From Epiperipatus broadwayi (Eukaryota > Onychophora > Udeonychophora > Euonychophora > Peripatidae): 64,000 bases of DNA. The notes beneath the pieces were generated by a model that did no database searches, was not told the origin of the DNA, and was given only the letters and a program-made list of their open reading frames with translations. Shown piece by piece: positions 36,033-48,264 of the stretch (within the stretch, counting starts at the first letter, position 1; each line of letters opens with the position of its first letter). Location: the NCBI GenBank assembly GCA_028023455.1, contig JAQFVV010006271.1, forward strand, positions 2,315,335 to 2,379,334, written 5' to 3'. Made by a program: the position numbers and the translations under genes.

Positions 36033-36059
36033 ATATATATATATATATATATTTTGCAT

Positions 36060-38130
36060 TCAATATCTGACGGATTTTAAATATTAACTCTCACAAAAAT
36101 CTTACGTTATAATGCTCCATCATCTCTGAAAACTATTACTAAGTGTCTATTATTTATGTACTCAGTTAGATGTATGTTAACTAAGTTAAAATGCGCACAA
36201 TTATTTTCTTTTGACTTAAAGGAATAGGCATTAATAAAGCTTAAATTAACTCTAAATAAATATAAATGCAAGTCATTACCAAACCAGACCTATATATTAT
36301 GATTTGATCTCTATGCTGTGTTGACAATAAAACCACACACTAAATAATCTTCTTATATTTCAGAGTAAGTCATCCACAATTAACTCAAGTGGGAATACAA
36401 CCAGTATATATCACAAGGAGGTAAATAACATATATGAAATTCAAATGCAGTGGATAAAATATCTATAGATATTAGTATCTACTATGTACACACACATATG
36501 TACTAATCTTTAATTTAGGATGCGTATGTGAAACAAACAAAATAAATAGAAAACTGCCTTAAAATTTTAAGTACAATAAAATCAATTTTTTTAATGATTT
36601 ATATATCTATGTGCAAAATGTGTTAGGCATACATATCAATACTTATATTACTTTGAAATATATTGTTCAAACGATTCTTTGAATAGCTTCCAGAGATAAT
36701 TTTTATAAAAGTATTTAAAAATAAATCTTTCTTATATTTTTTAAAAAGAGAATAACTTTCAAAGAAAGACTGAAATGACATTTATTTAAAATAAATGTTG
36801 ATTATTTTAAATAAAATTTTGATTATTAAAATCACCTCCATTATTTAAAATTCTTTAGGAGGGAAAGAAAAAACTGAAGAAACAAAACTGATTTTTTTTA
36901 ATTTTGAATATTTAAAAATATACTGTAAAATATGCATCAAAATCTCAAATTAAACATATATTATACTCTAAGCACTAAAACTATGTTAACACAAAAAGTA
37001 AATAAAATAAATACATAAAATCATATATAGTACATTATAATTTGTGTAATATCTTTAAATATTACTGGCTTGGTAGCTAGAATTTTAAAAGTTTATTAAA
37101 TCATTCACAAAATAAATAAATGTTTGACTTTAAATTCAATATACAGCTGAGAGAGGATTATTTCTCTATAAAAGTAGAATTACATTTATATACATATATT
37201 TTCAACAAGAGAGCTCATTCCTGGTTTACTAGTAAAATCTTTCTATTTACAGTTTTTAAATTTTACTCATAATTGGGTTTCATGTTTTCAGGTAGAGTTT
37301 GCCATAAAAATTTATTCACTTTCACTTTTGAAAAAGTACATCTGTTTTAACTACAATTTAATATATGTGAAGATAGTTCACACACTGTTTGATCTACTCC
37401 AGCAAGCAAGGTTTGACGTCCTGATGGTTATGGACTTCATGCTTTGGAGTAAGAATCTTTGGGGGCTTCTAACTGCATATGTTTATGGTTCAGCTGCTGA
37501 TAGAGGTTCTGAATATTTCATGGTTGCTGCAACAATAAGATGTGGTAGTGAGTAGATATAACAACAAAAGAAAAAAATATTTTCTGAGTCTGCTTATTTA
37601 TACCATTGAAAACTTTGTAAAAAACATTTTCTTTTTTCAATTTCCAGCAATTATTTTAAATCATCCATATTTAATAAATATTTAAATAAGTAAGCAGTAT
37701 ATTTATAGATAATACTATATAATTTATGCTTCCAATATACACATAATTAAAATTTAAAACATTTCATAAACATAAAACAAAGTTTAATAAAAGAAATCAG
37801 TTTTCAAAATTTTTTACTTAAAAATGAGATAAACTATTTTATTAAACTTTTTAAAATTAATCTGAATCTTTAATTAGATTTAATCAAATTTTGTTTCTAG
37901 AAAATAACATTTAAAATCAAATTTATTTAATTACAATAAATTATTTTTTTTTATCTTTTTAAAACTAAAATTAAAATCGACTCAGTTTTATTTTAAGCAT
38001 AGACAATAAAAATCTAAATTTGTTATAAAAATCTAATCTAATTTGTGAAACCTTAATTTTAATTTTGATTTGCAATTAATGTACACTGAATTTTTTTAAT
38101 ATAAATTGTAAATTGAGATAGCCAATCTTT
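36060..38130. other. A+T-rich DNA, no gene recognised
   Basis: This is mostly A+T-rich. A less A+T-rich patch at 37390-37555 lies in a 75-codon frame (37328-37555) ending GSAADRGSEYFMVAATIRCGSE. It matches no family I know and could be an exon or chance. (AT)n starts at 38139. Confidence 0.35.
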
Positions 38131-38134
38131 ATCT

Positions 38135-38138
<4 letters not shown>

Positions 38139-38184
<46 letters not shown>
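38139..38184. repeat. (AT)n microsatellite at PLE-B1 3' end
   Basis: A pure AT dinucleotide run of about 46 bases. The same arrangement of AT repeat at a Penelope 3' end is seen at 19927-19952 and 41112-41203. Confidence 0.9.
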
Positions 38185-38187
<3 letters not shown>

Positions 38188-38189
38188 TT

Positions 38190-38590
38190 CATAGTATTAT
38201 TTCCAGAAGATTTCATGTAGAAAAAATATAAAAGCTAAAGTAGTAGCAGATGTTTCAGTACAATACCAAGTACTTTCCTCAGAGCTTTTTCTTTCTCAAG
38301 TCATAAAAAAAGTGTGTGGTGAGATTTAAAATCATTAATTTTTTACTTTGTTATTTACTTCACATTCTCAAATTCTATTGGTTTAATGTTTTAAAAATAT
38401 TGAATCCTCCAATAGCTTTTTCCAAATATTGTCAATTTTCTTCAATTGACACTTTTTATTTCTGTTCATAGGTCTTTTAAAAATTTCTATAACTTCTCTT
38501 AGAAATCTCTCATCATATTGTTGATTTTTGCCAGAATATAAAATTTCAAGTGGAGCTTGTTTACATTCATAGATTGGATAGACCAATTAT
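38190..38590 (-). pseudogene. Penelope-like element 3' part, minus copy (PLE-B1)
   Basis: On the minus strand the frame at 38383-38586 gives FLREVIEIFKRPMNRNKK, then IDNIWKKLLEDSIFLKH. This is the tail that follows the GIY-YIG endonuclease in Penelope proteins and parallels IEILERPTGLNR and ISAIWKPF of PLE-A2. The RT and endonuclease core are absent. The 3' end carries a good hammerhead-like hairpin (38252-38282) and then meets a 50-base (AT)n tract. A plus-strand relative begins just 10 bases upstream of its 5' end. Confidence 0.6.
38252..38282 (-). ncRNA. Hammerhead-ribozyme-like motif of PLE-B1
   Basis: On the minus strand CTGAGGA fits the hammerhead box CUGANGA. It is followed by AGTAC, an eight-base loop, GTACT (perfect 5-bp helix II), then GAAAC. 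Penelope-like elements are known to carry minimal hammerheads near their ends. Helix III and the cleavage triplet are not clearly defined here, so activity is uncertain. The plus copy keeps the boxes but has a weakened helix. Confidence 0.5.
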
Positions 38591-38599
38591 AGAATAAAC

Positions 38600-39060
38600 A
38601 TAAGAAAAAACACATTTTAGCAGTTAAAGAAAAATCTAATTTATTAGCCATTTATTCACATATTAATTTAATTAACCATGACATCAATTTTAATAAAGCA
38701 TATATTCTGGAAAATGTTGAAGAATATGACCAGAGACTGCTAAGGGAAGTTCTAGAGATTTTTAGAAGGTTTAAGATCATAAATGAACAGTATGAATTGA
38801 AAAAAGTTAACACTATTTAGAAAGTTATTGGAGAATAAAATATTTTTTGAAACTTCTCAACCAATAGAATTTGAGAATAAAGAGAAAATAACAATGGAAA
38901 AAGGAACAATTTAAAATTTAACCACACATATTCTTAAGATTTGAGAAAGAAGAAACTCTGAGGAAAGTACTTGTTATTGTATTGAAATGCCAGTATATTA
39001 GCTATTATATTTTTGCTATAGGGAATCTCTTGGAAATAATACTATGAATTTATCTTTTAT
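38600..39060 (+). pseudogene. Penelope-like element 3' part, plus copy (PLE-B2)
   Basis: Plus-strand reading gives YDQRLLREVLEIFRRF and then NEQYELKKVNTI, the same tail as PLE-B1 (YDERFLREVIEIFKRP), ending in caaccaatagaatttgaga, which mirrors 38360-38385. Stops interrupt it. CTGAGGA (38958-38964), a weakened AGTAC/GTATT hairpin and GAAAT (38984-38988) repeat the hammerhead-like end. The two copies are head to head. Confidence 0.6.
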
Positions 39061-39395
39061 CTGTGAGAATATTAGAATTAATAAATATATATTGAACTGG
39101 ATATCATCTCTGCTTCAAAAATCATCTTTTCTAAAATTAAAACTAAAATGTATATCTATAAACATTTTAAAAGAGAAGATAAATTTTTATTTAAAATTCT
39201 GTATTTAATTTTTTTTGTTTGAAAGCATACATGCCATAACACATGTACTTGATTTTGTTTTGAAATTGTAAAAATATTTTGATTTAAAGGAGTGTTGATT
39301 GAGATAAGTTTTTTAAAATCTATTTTAAAAGCAGAGAGTTATTTTCTAATTTATTAAAATTGGTATTGGAAAAGTAAAATTATAAGATAAAAGAT

Positions 39396-40019
39396 AGCCC
39401 TGGTTGAAATTTTAATTAATATCTAATAAGAGATAAAAATAGCCCTGGTTAAAACTTTTAATTAATATCTGGAAGGAGGTAAAAACTAGCTGTGGTTAGA
39501 TTTTAAGATCTGGCAGGAGATAACAATAGTATATAAAAACTTTATGTTTTTGATTGCAATATATATTTTTATATTTGCTAATTGCAGTCTGCTGGTGTCT
39601 TATACCTGCTATTTATGAATTGCAAATTAAAATTTGTATATTAAAAATTGCAACTGGAGCATTACTGATTACTATTGCTGATTGCTAATGACTAAAGAAA
39701 CCATTAGAAAAGATGAAAAAAAAAAGAAATATGTTAATATGGAAAATAGCGACCATTCATTTATCATGCAGAAACTATCCACCATCTAAGATAAAACCCA
39801 GAGTTCAGAATTGTGTCATCATGAACATGTCTTAATTTCCTAGTTTGAAACTGATCCTGAAGATTGCCTTTGCACTCTATGACCAGATTAATGGAGATCA
39901 AAAACCACAGTAGTGTACTCTTGATGGGAATAAAACCTTGCACACACTTTTGGAATCAATCAGGCAAAAAAATTGAAGTCTGAAAGGCAAGTGAACATTT
40001 TATATTCTTAACCAGGGCT
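39396..40019. mobile_element. Copy B of the AGCCCTGGTTA element
   Basis: This is the relative of 15866-16456. The left end is repeated: AGCCCTGGTT-like starts at 39396, 39441 and 39488 with units of about 46 bases containing aaattttaattaatatct. The right end is TTAACCAGGGCT at 40008-40019. Internal similarity to copy A is clearest from about 39815 onward. The left-end amplification suggests slippage or nested ends. No coding capacity is seen. Confidence 0.5.
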
Positions 40020-40186
40020 TACATCTCTAAGCTTGATAGTAAAAAAAACAAAAAGAACATATGATAGGTTCATTCATCCAAGTTTAGCATTTTAACCAAT
40101 TTATAAAAGGGAGAGAATTAGTTTAAGAATTTAATCTTATTGCTTTGTTGGAGAGTATATTGTGAGTTAATATTTTATAATCATTG

Positions 40187-41111
<925 letters not shown>

Positions 41112-41203
<92 letters not shown>
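41112..41203. repeat. Long (AT)n microsatellite at PLE-C 3' end
   Basis: About 92 bases of pure AT dinucleotides, the longest AT run in the window, lying where the 3' end of the minus-strand Penelope element begins. Confidence 0.95.
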
Positions 41204-41204
<1 letters not shown>

Positions 41205-41214
41205 CATTACAAGC

Positions 41215-44200
41215 ATAAATCTAAACTAAGCAATAAATAATTAAAATTTTCCCAAATCCAAAATTCAACCAGACTAGTCAAGAAAATAAAATCAAAAACA
41301 CAAACAATGGTTTCATTGCTACAAGCAGACTTCTCAAGCATAAAGAACTACAAAATAACACCATATTTATATTAAACATTGCCTACAATTCCATTTACTT
41401 CCCAATCACCCTTAATTTTAAAAGAACTTTTAAATAAGTTAATTACTTCAGAATAACAAATTTTAAATAATAAAGATTCTTTAATACTTCTTTTTATTTA
41501 ATTTCTCTCAAAATTAATTATGTGACCTGCATCTCTTTCATGGACATACAAAGCAGTACTAAGATATTTATTTCTAACCCTACTTTTACATACCTTTATT
41601 CTTTCATTTAAGCTCAAACTATTCTGACCTATATAAACCTTCTTACAAAAACAAGGGATAATATACACTATATATACCAGGAATAGTTTTCCTATCACAA
41701 ATTTTTTCTTTTGTATTATTTAATAAATTATTCAAATACTCCTTTTCCAAGCAATTTTGTTATTTTCAAAAAAAATATTATTTTTCATATAATTTTATAA
41801 GGAGAGAATTTAAATGACAAAGAAATAAAATCATATTTTTCTTTAAGCTTTATATCTTTACAAATATTATTATTAAATAAAATTCTTTTAACAAATTTAT
41901 CAGAATAGCCAAGATTCAAATAATCTTTATAAAATTGACCTGCCTGAAACAAAGCTATCCTGCTAGAATTATTTGATTTCTTATTCCTTTAACAATAATT
42001 TCTTAAAACAACCACTTTATGAGATATAGACTGATAGTTACCAGGTTTAATTATAGACCTTAATTCTTTACATTTAACATAATGATTACATACTAAACAA
42101 TTAATTAGACTTTACATTTCTAATCACCAAAAGATCTAGAAATTTTAACTTAACAAAATCTACCTCCCCACCCCTTCTACCATATATATTATAGAAGGAT
42201 CAAAACAATTAAACTCATTTACCAATTCCTTCAATTTATCATTCTCAACTACAAACAAACAATCATCCACATATCTAAAAATTAACCTTAAATACAAAAA
42301 ATTCTTTTTAATAACAATTTCTTCTTCTAAATAATTAATATAAACTGAACAAACTAAAGGAGAAATAATATAACCTATTATCCTTAATTTTATAAGAAAA
42401 TATCATTATAAATAAAATACATAGAATCTTTTTCCCAGAGCAACTTTATTAAGTCACTAAAGTATGATCCACCTGTTCAGGGACCACATTCTGTCACCTG
42501 CAGCAGTGGGCCATAGAGGCTATAATGTTACATTGATATTCTAAAACTGGGTGGTGGCTCAAAGCAACAGAACTGCCTTATACAATAGATTAGGTATTAC
42601 AGGTATATAAAAAATGCATTCCAAGTACAAACAGAGGAAAAAAGGATATGAATTATCACAGATCAAATGTTAGTCAATCAAGGGGATGCTACGCCCATTT
42701 GAGGAGAGTTCATTTGGGACAATCATCTCTCAGCCCACCTGGAAAGTCTCCAAGCAGCTACACCAGACCCATACATGACCTATCAGACAGAACTCAGTTT
42801 AGTGAAAACCCAGATCCACTCCTTGGACAAGGTTAAGCTGCTTCAGTCCCTGCCATAAGTGGGTTAGAATTAATCTGGGTGTGACGTAGGTTCAGCATGT
42901 CCAGAACACCAACCAAATAAAGAGGGCCATGAGAACATTGCCAGATCTCTCTAGACCTAGGTGTGGTGATGATTGCCGATCGATCCCACTGAAACAAATC
43001 CTCCATGGCCATCATCTCTATCCTTGAGTCTGAGAATTCAGGAAAAACCAATGATTAGATTCATAGTCCCACTAGGTCCTCAGGTATGATTCTTCTTTAC
43101 TGATCCTATTGAGTTCTTCTAATCCAAGTCGAGTTCTAATTTTATGCTTAATTAGGGTTCCAATTATAAAATCTAACGGTTTCTATTTAGTGGTTACTTA
43201 TATTAGCTTTTGCTTGATTAATGGTGTTCATTTGCATAGAATAAAACGATTGGAAAACTGAGTTATTTTGGCTTAAAACTGATTTAGTTTCTTGAAAAGG
43301 TGTAAAAGGTTAAAACAAGTGGTCACTTATGTTTTATCATTTATCTTCTTACCAACTCCCGTCTTCAATATGTGAATCCTCCCATCCTTGTGGAGCCAGT
43401 AATTAGTGAAATGCTCTTGCTCACAACAGGAATGGGACTACTCTGTTATAAAGTTTTGATTATATATTTGCTTATGAAAATTAGGATTTTTATTATTTCC
43501 TATTTTCAATTATTAGATTACATTTTAAATATGTTTTCTCAGTTTTAATCTAGTTTTAATGATTTTAGTAGTTACTTATACTAGCTTTTGCTTGATTAAT
43601 GGTGGCCATTTGCATAGAATAAAACGATTGATAAATTGAGTTATTTTGGCTTGAAACTGATTTAAAGTTTCTTGAAAAAGCATAAAGGTTAAAACAAATG
43701 GTTGCTTATGTTTTATCATGCACTTTCTTACTAACTCCCATCTTGAATATGTGAATCCTCCCATCCTTGTGGAGCCAGTAAGCAGTGAACTACTCCCGCT
43801 CGCAACAGGAAGAATATTCTATCAAAAAATGATCAAATTTTAATCAAACTTGTTCATAATGTTGTCTTTGCAACATAATATCTTAAAAATAATTCAATAA
43901 TCCAGGTTGGTGAGGTTTATTAAACATAATATTATTATAAAAGTTGTCTTATTAAATAATTTTTTATTGAATTATTTTTAATATATAATATAGAATCTTC
44001 TAATAATAAAAACAAACCTTTGATTATTTTAATTTTATTTTTTGACAAAGATCCTTGCTTAACCAACCCAGATATAAGAATATCAATACTGCTTAATCTA
44101 TTAACAGACTGATACATATTCTCAATATCTAAACTATCAAATACCCAATTGTGTTACATTTTAAAATTATTAATCTTATCAAAAACCTCAAAAATAGAAT

Positions 44201-45245
44201 CTGTGTGGTGACCAAAATTAACAAATTGTTTTAAAAAATTATTCAAGAATCTAGAAATACCCTCTACAATATCACCTGTAAAATTAAAAATAAAGCTTAA
44301 AGGAAAAACATCTTTATGAGTCTTAATATTCACAAACATCTTAGCAGTTATGAAATCATTTGAATAACATTTTAAATAATCTACTGTATTAAAAATTTTA
44401 AAATTTATCATTACCTGGATCTTTTTCTTAAAACATATACCATTATTTAATTCTCTATATATTTTCATTCTGAACTCGTCTCCTTTCATAATGACAAATC
44501 AACCAGCTTTGTCTTCACGAGAAATGATCACATCATTAGCAATAAACCTATCCTTAAAATGTCTAACCTCAGCATGATTAACAATAATTTTTTCTTTCCT
44601 TTTTAAGCTTTTATTTAAAACCAATTGAATGCCGACTTTCTGTTCATCACTCAAATTACTAGATTCAATAGACAAAATTGTATCATAAAACTATATTTTT
44701 TGAATGAAAAAAGTAAAAGTAGGGCCTTTACCAAAAATTTCTAATTCTTTATCATTTAACTTAATATCAAAAAAATTAACAATTTTATTAATAGAGAAAT
44801 TATTCTCATACTCCCTATCACTACAATTAACTTTATTCATTTTTCCAACCAACCATTTATTTTTTTTCATACTTCCTACAATAGAAATTTGACCTATTTT
44901 GTCTAAACTGTCTCATAAAAAAATTTAAAATCGAATAATTGAAATCTTGCCTCTTGTCTAAACATTACCTTTTTCTTTTATATTCGTAAATACATTTGCA
45001 AACTTTAATAAAATTTTCTTTCGAAAAACTATTCAAAATATATGTTTGTAAATTAAGAACCCAATTCCTATTTTTAAGCAACTTTTTATTCTTCTTAAAA
45101 TTAATAATACAAAAACTATTTATAAAAGAAGATGCTGTTTTCATGCAAAAAGGAAACTGAACAACAACTGGAGATCTTATATTGCCTTTTCCAATGCATA
45201 ATAACCAAGGAATTAAGAACATTATCTTTGAAGGACTTTAATATG
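41215..45245 (-). pseudogene. Penelope-like element, interrupted (PLE-C)
   Basis: Minus-strand order: N-terminal region (about 44520-45222); VIISREDKAG near 44490-44520, typical of the Penelope N-terminal ADKG region; AKMFVNIKTHKDVFPLSF (44290-44345), the KxHK motif; FDSLDIENMYQSVN (44105-44150), first catalytic Asp present; IIGYIISPLVCSVYINYLEEE (42330-42395); FRYVDDCLFVVEND (42245-42285), catalytic YVDD; and finally a GIY-YIG endonuclease VYIIPCFCKKVYIGQNSLSLNERIK (41590-41680) with YVHERDAGHIINFE after it. Frameshifts separate most blocks. The RT is split between 42440 and 43870 by unrelated DNA. At 41305-41338 a decayed hammerhead-like end reads CTTGAGAAGTCTGC...GCAATGAAAC. Confidence 0.8.
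42440..43870. mobile_element. Insertion splitting PLE-C, with 245-bp direct repeats
   Basis: This DNA is visibly less A+T-rich than its surroundings in its left half (42440-43080). It interrupts the Penelope RT between the ILYIKN and MYFIYN versions of the same protein region. The right half holds two direct repeats, 43187-43432 and 43565-43810 (378 bases apart, roughly 88% identical by eye), each starting ttagt(g/a)gttactta and ending c(a/g)caacagga, with tgtgaatcctcccatccttgtggagccagta in common. The repeats could be short LTRs or a tandem satellite-like duplication. Two 60-70 codon frames in the left half show no known domain. I cannot assign a class. Confidence 0.45.
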
Positions 45246-45603
45246 CGAATTATAGGAACGTATAGGATATGATATTTGGTGAACTTTTATAAATAATATC
45301 ATCATCAAGAATTATGATTTGTGAATGTTAATTTCATTTCCTTTGCCACTAAAGTTATTTCATTGATCAAATGAAGAAGAAAAGATCAATAATTTAATTT
45401 TTTTTTTTATATTTAATAAAATTTAGATCTCTGTAAAAAGCAATTTGATAGAAGGTTATCTAAATATACTAAAGGTAAAATGTAAAGTTAATTTGGAGGT
45501 AAGAAATTAAATATCCTTCAATTTACATTTTTATTACATGACACTACCCTGTTGACAGTAACTAAAATAGTTTAATAACCATTGATTGTTTATAATTGTG
45601 TGA
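45246..45603. other. A+T-rich spacer between PLE-C and PLE-D
   Basis: Short spacer between two oppositely oriented Penelope relics. I see no coding sequence or repeat in it. Confidence 0.4.
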
Positions 45604-46130
45604 ATGATTAACATTTGTATGGAAGATATATATATATATATGTTAAAACGAAGATTTGCACGGGTTAAATATATAAAATACATATTTTGCATCAGTGTTA
45701 GGAGAGATGAGCATGCTAATGCAGTTAAACAACAATCATCATCATCAGCACTCTCACTCCATACTATAGATTCAGGTCATAAAATTGATTTTTCTAGTTC
45801 CAGGATCATATCCAGATGTGATAATCTCTACTAGTGCAAAATTAGAGAAGCCATTGAGATACTTAAAAGGCCAGATTGTATCAATAAGCGAGATGATACA
45901 TGCAAACTTCCTCCTATTTGGAAAGATTTTTTTAAAAAACATTCTTAAATTTAACATTTTTGCTATTGGTGGAATTTTAACGTTTTATTCAAATCAGTGA
46001 TTGTAGCGCCTCTACAACTGTCTTTCTACCTTTTATAACTCTGTGGATGGCTTGTGTGACCAAGTCGAAACGTCAGTATATTAATATTAAAAGTTTTTAA
46101 CACGGATGAACCCGCAAAATATGTATTTTA
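45604..46130 (+). pseudogene. Penelope-like element 3' fragment, plus strand (PLE-D)
   Basis: The frame at 45604-45834 reads RRDEHANAVKQQSSSSALSL, then HTIDSGHKIDFSSSRII. This matches the part of Penelope GIY-YIG endonucleases where RxxEHxxA is followed by SALxxHxxxxxHxIDF. A shifted frame continues REAIEILKRPDCINKRDD and LPPIWKDFF (about 45840-45930), the usual C-terminal tail. The RT domain is missing. The 3' end has a hammerhead-like hairpin at 46041-46071. With PLE-C it forms another back-to-back minus/plus pair. Confidence 0.7.
46041..46071 (+). ncRNA. Hammerhead-ribozyme-like motif of PLE-D
   Basis: CTGTGGA (one change from CUGANGA) is followed by GGCTTG, a six-base loop, CAAGTC (6-bp helix with one G-T) and GAAAC, then GTCAGTA. 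Position and layout match the Penelope hammerheads. The Ala-to-T change in the core (CTGT instead of CTGA) would be expected to abolish cleavage, so this is a decayed motif. Confidence 0.4.
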
Positions 46131-47694
46131 TATATATTAATGATGACTAATTACAGGAATCATTTTAACGGATGGAAATGTCTCATACAAATTGGAAACT
46201 AATATAATGTAACTTAGTTATTATATATCTAATTAAATATAGTAAGTTTAGTATATATTAATTATAAACAGTTCATTCACAATGTTTTCAACTATTGAAT
46301 CACATAGTGTTATAAAGTGAAATATATCTACTATGGGAAAATAGATTGTATTTATAATTTAGATATTATAAAATAGTAGATATATAAATAGAAACATCAC
46401 AATTTTAAAATTTAAATTATTTATTTGTTAAATAAATATTTGTTATATTTTATATTAAACCAAATGAAATCTCTGATTTATTTAATGTATTTATTTCATT
46501 TTACAAGATAAAATCAAACACACATACACCTATATATATATATTGGCTATTTAATAACTTATTGAAATCCATTTTAAAGAGATTTATTGAGATTATATTA
46601 AATATTATTATTGATGTAGTATATTGATAGGAACCCCTGAAGAGAGTCAATTATTAAACCTCCCTGAGTTTGAAATCTGTACACGAAGGTTAAATCAATT
46701 AAGGTGAAGATTGAATGATTTGACTTAGATTGCATTTATGTTAAATATTTAATGATAAATTATTTATTTGAAATAGATGTAATTTTAGCTTAAAATTTGA
46801 TCACATCATTCATACCATCCTATATGAAGACCTCAAATTCGATTATAGTGAGATGCGACCACCTTTGTTTCTCCTTGAGAAAATTTGTACCGTTACAAAA
46901 GACTTATTTTTCTACTGCGTCTTTAAATTTTTTGTTATTTTTAAAAAAAAACTTTTTACTTTTTAGTATTTGTATTTTCTCCTTTTTCTTGGTTTTTTGT
47001 TTATTCTTCTTCTAAACCAAATATAATTTTTTTTTTTTTTCTTTTTTAACCAAATATAAATTTTGTTCTCATTTTATTTATTAATTTCTAGAAAACAAAT
47101 CTTTTTTTAGTATAACAAGAAAAATAACACACAACAATAATATGCGAGAAGGACCGCTTTCAAAAATGTTATTCTGGAGCCTTGTTTTATTTCTCTCATA
47201 TATTTACTCGTGGAAAACGTGACTTTACGCGTTATCTCATCATGTTTGGCCCTACCCTTTGCTGATGTTTTCCACATTTCAAATTGTGTAAGGAAGAGTG
47301 GGGATGGTATGACAACTCTTAGTAATTCGAACTGTGTGATTGAAGTAGAAATTAAATTACTATGTTCTCAAGATTCAAAAAAATATGCGCACTTGAAATA
47401 CAAACCTCATCACATGATATGGTAGTCAAGTGTGAAGTCACATGATGTGTCATGAAACAGAAAATAGGCTATAATATTACTGTGCAATGCCACCAAGTGG
47501 TCTAAACTGGCTAATGCAACAAAACTGTTACCCATAAGTCCGCCATGGAAATGACATTTTTATGTGTTTTTTCACATAAACCATACCACCCGGATATCAA
47601 AAGAGTACCTTAATTCCTTATTCAATAATTGGTATTTAATATTTATTATAATATATAAAAACTATTATTTATTTTATTATAGAATTATGTATGT
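46131..47694. other. A+T-rich DNA, no gene recognised
   Basis: T-rich runs lie at 47028-47047. A less A+T-rich patch at 47130-47425 includes a 71-codon frame (47210-47425) without known features. No supported gene. Confidence 0.35.
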
Positions 47695-48264
47695 ATGTTA
47701 AAATTTAAATAGCTTCACTGTATTATTTATAAAATAATGTGTTTCGTTACTCAATGTTAATGATAATTAAAATATTTTATTTAACTTAATTTTCTGATAT
47801 TTAAGACAAATCTCGCAACTAATTTTTAACCTAAGTCTATCCATAACAATTTTTTTCAAATTTCATTCAAGTGTTTGGTTTCTGTTGTGTTTGCCTAGGA
47901 TTACAGGTTCGATTCCAAACCAACAGACACAAAAAGAACAACTACTCAAAAATTAATATGTACAATTTATTAGTACTAAAAATATACACATTTGTTAGCT
48001 ATATTAATTCTTGAGTAATTGTTCTTTTTGTGTCTATTGGTTTGGAACCGAACCTGTAAGCCTAGGCAAACACAACAGAAACCAAACACTTGAATGGAAT
48101 TTGAAAAAAATTGTTATGGTAGACGTAGGTTAAAAATTAGTTGCAAGATTTGTTTTAAATATCAGAAGGTTAAGTTAAATAAAATCTTTTAATTATCATT
48201 AACATTGAGTAAAGAAACACATTATTTTATAAATAATAAAGTGAAGCTATTTAAATTTTAACAT
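47695..48264. mobile_element. Large foldback element (570 bp) with tRNA B-box
   Basis: Two inverted arms of about 265 bases (47695-47959 and 48001-48264) are nearly identical, starting atgttaaaatttaaatagcttcac and ending with its complement. They flank a 41-base A+T-rich loop. The left arm contains GGTTCGATTCC (47906-47916), an exact RNA polymerase III B box; the right arm has it as GGAACCGAACC. No A box or full tRNA is present. This is either a foldback/MITE-like element or an inverted duplication of a SINE fragment. A transcript would form a very long hairpin. Confidence 0.75.
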
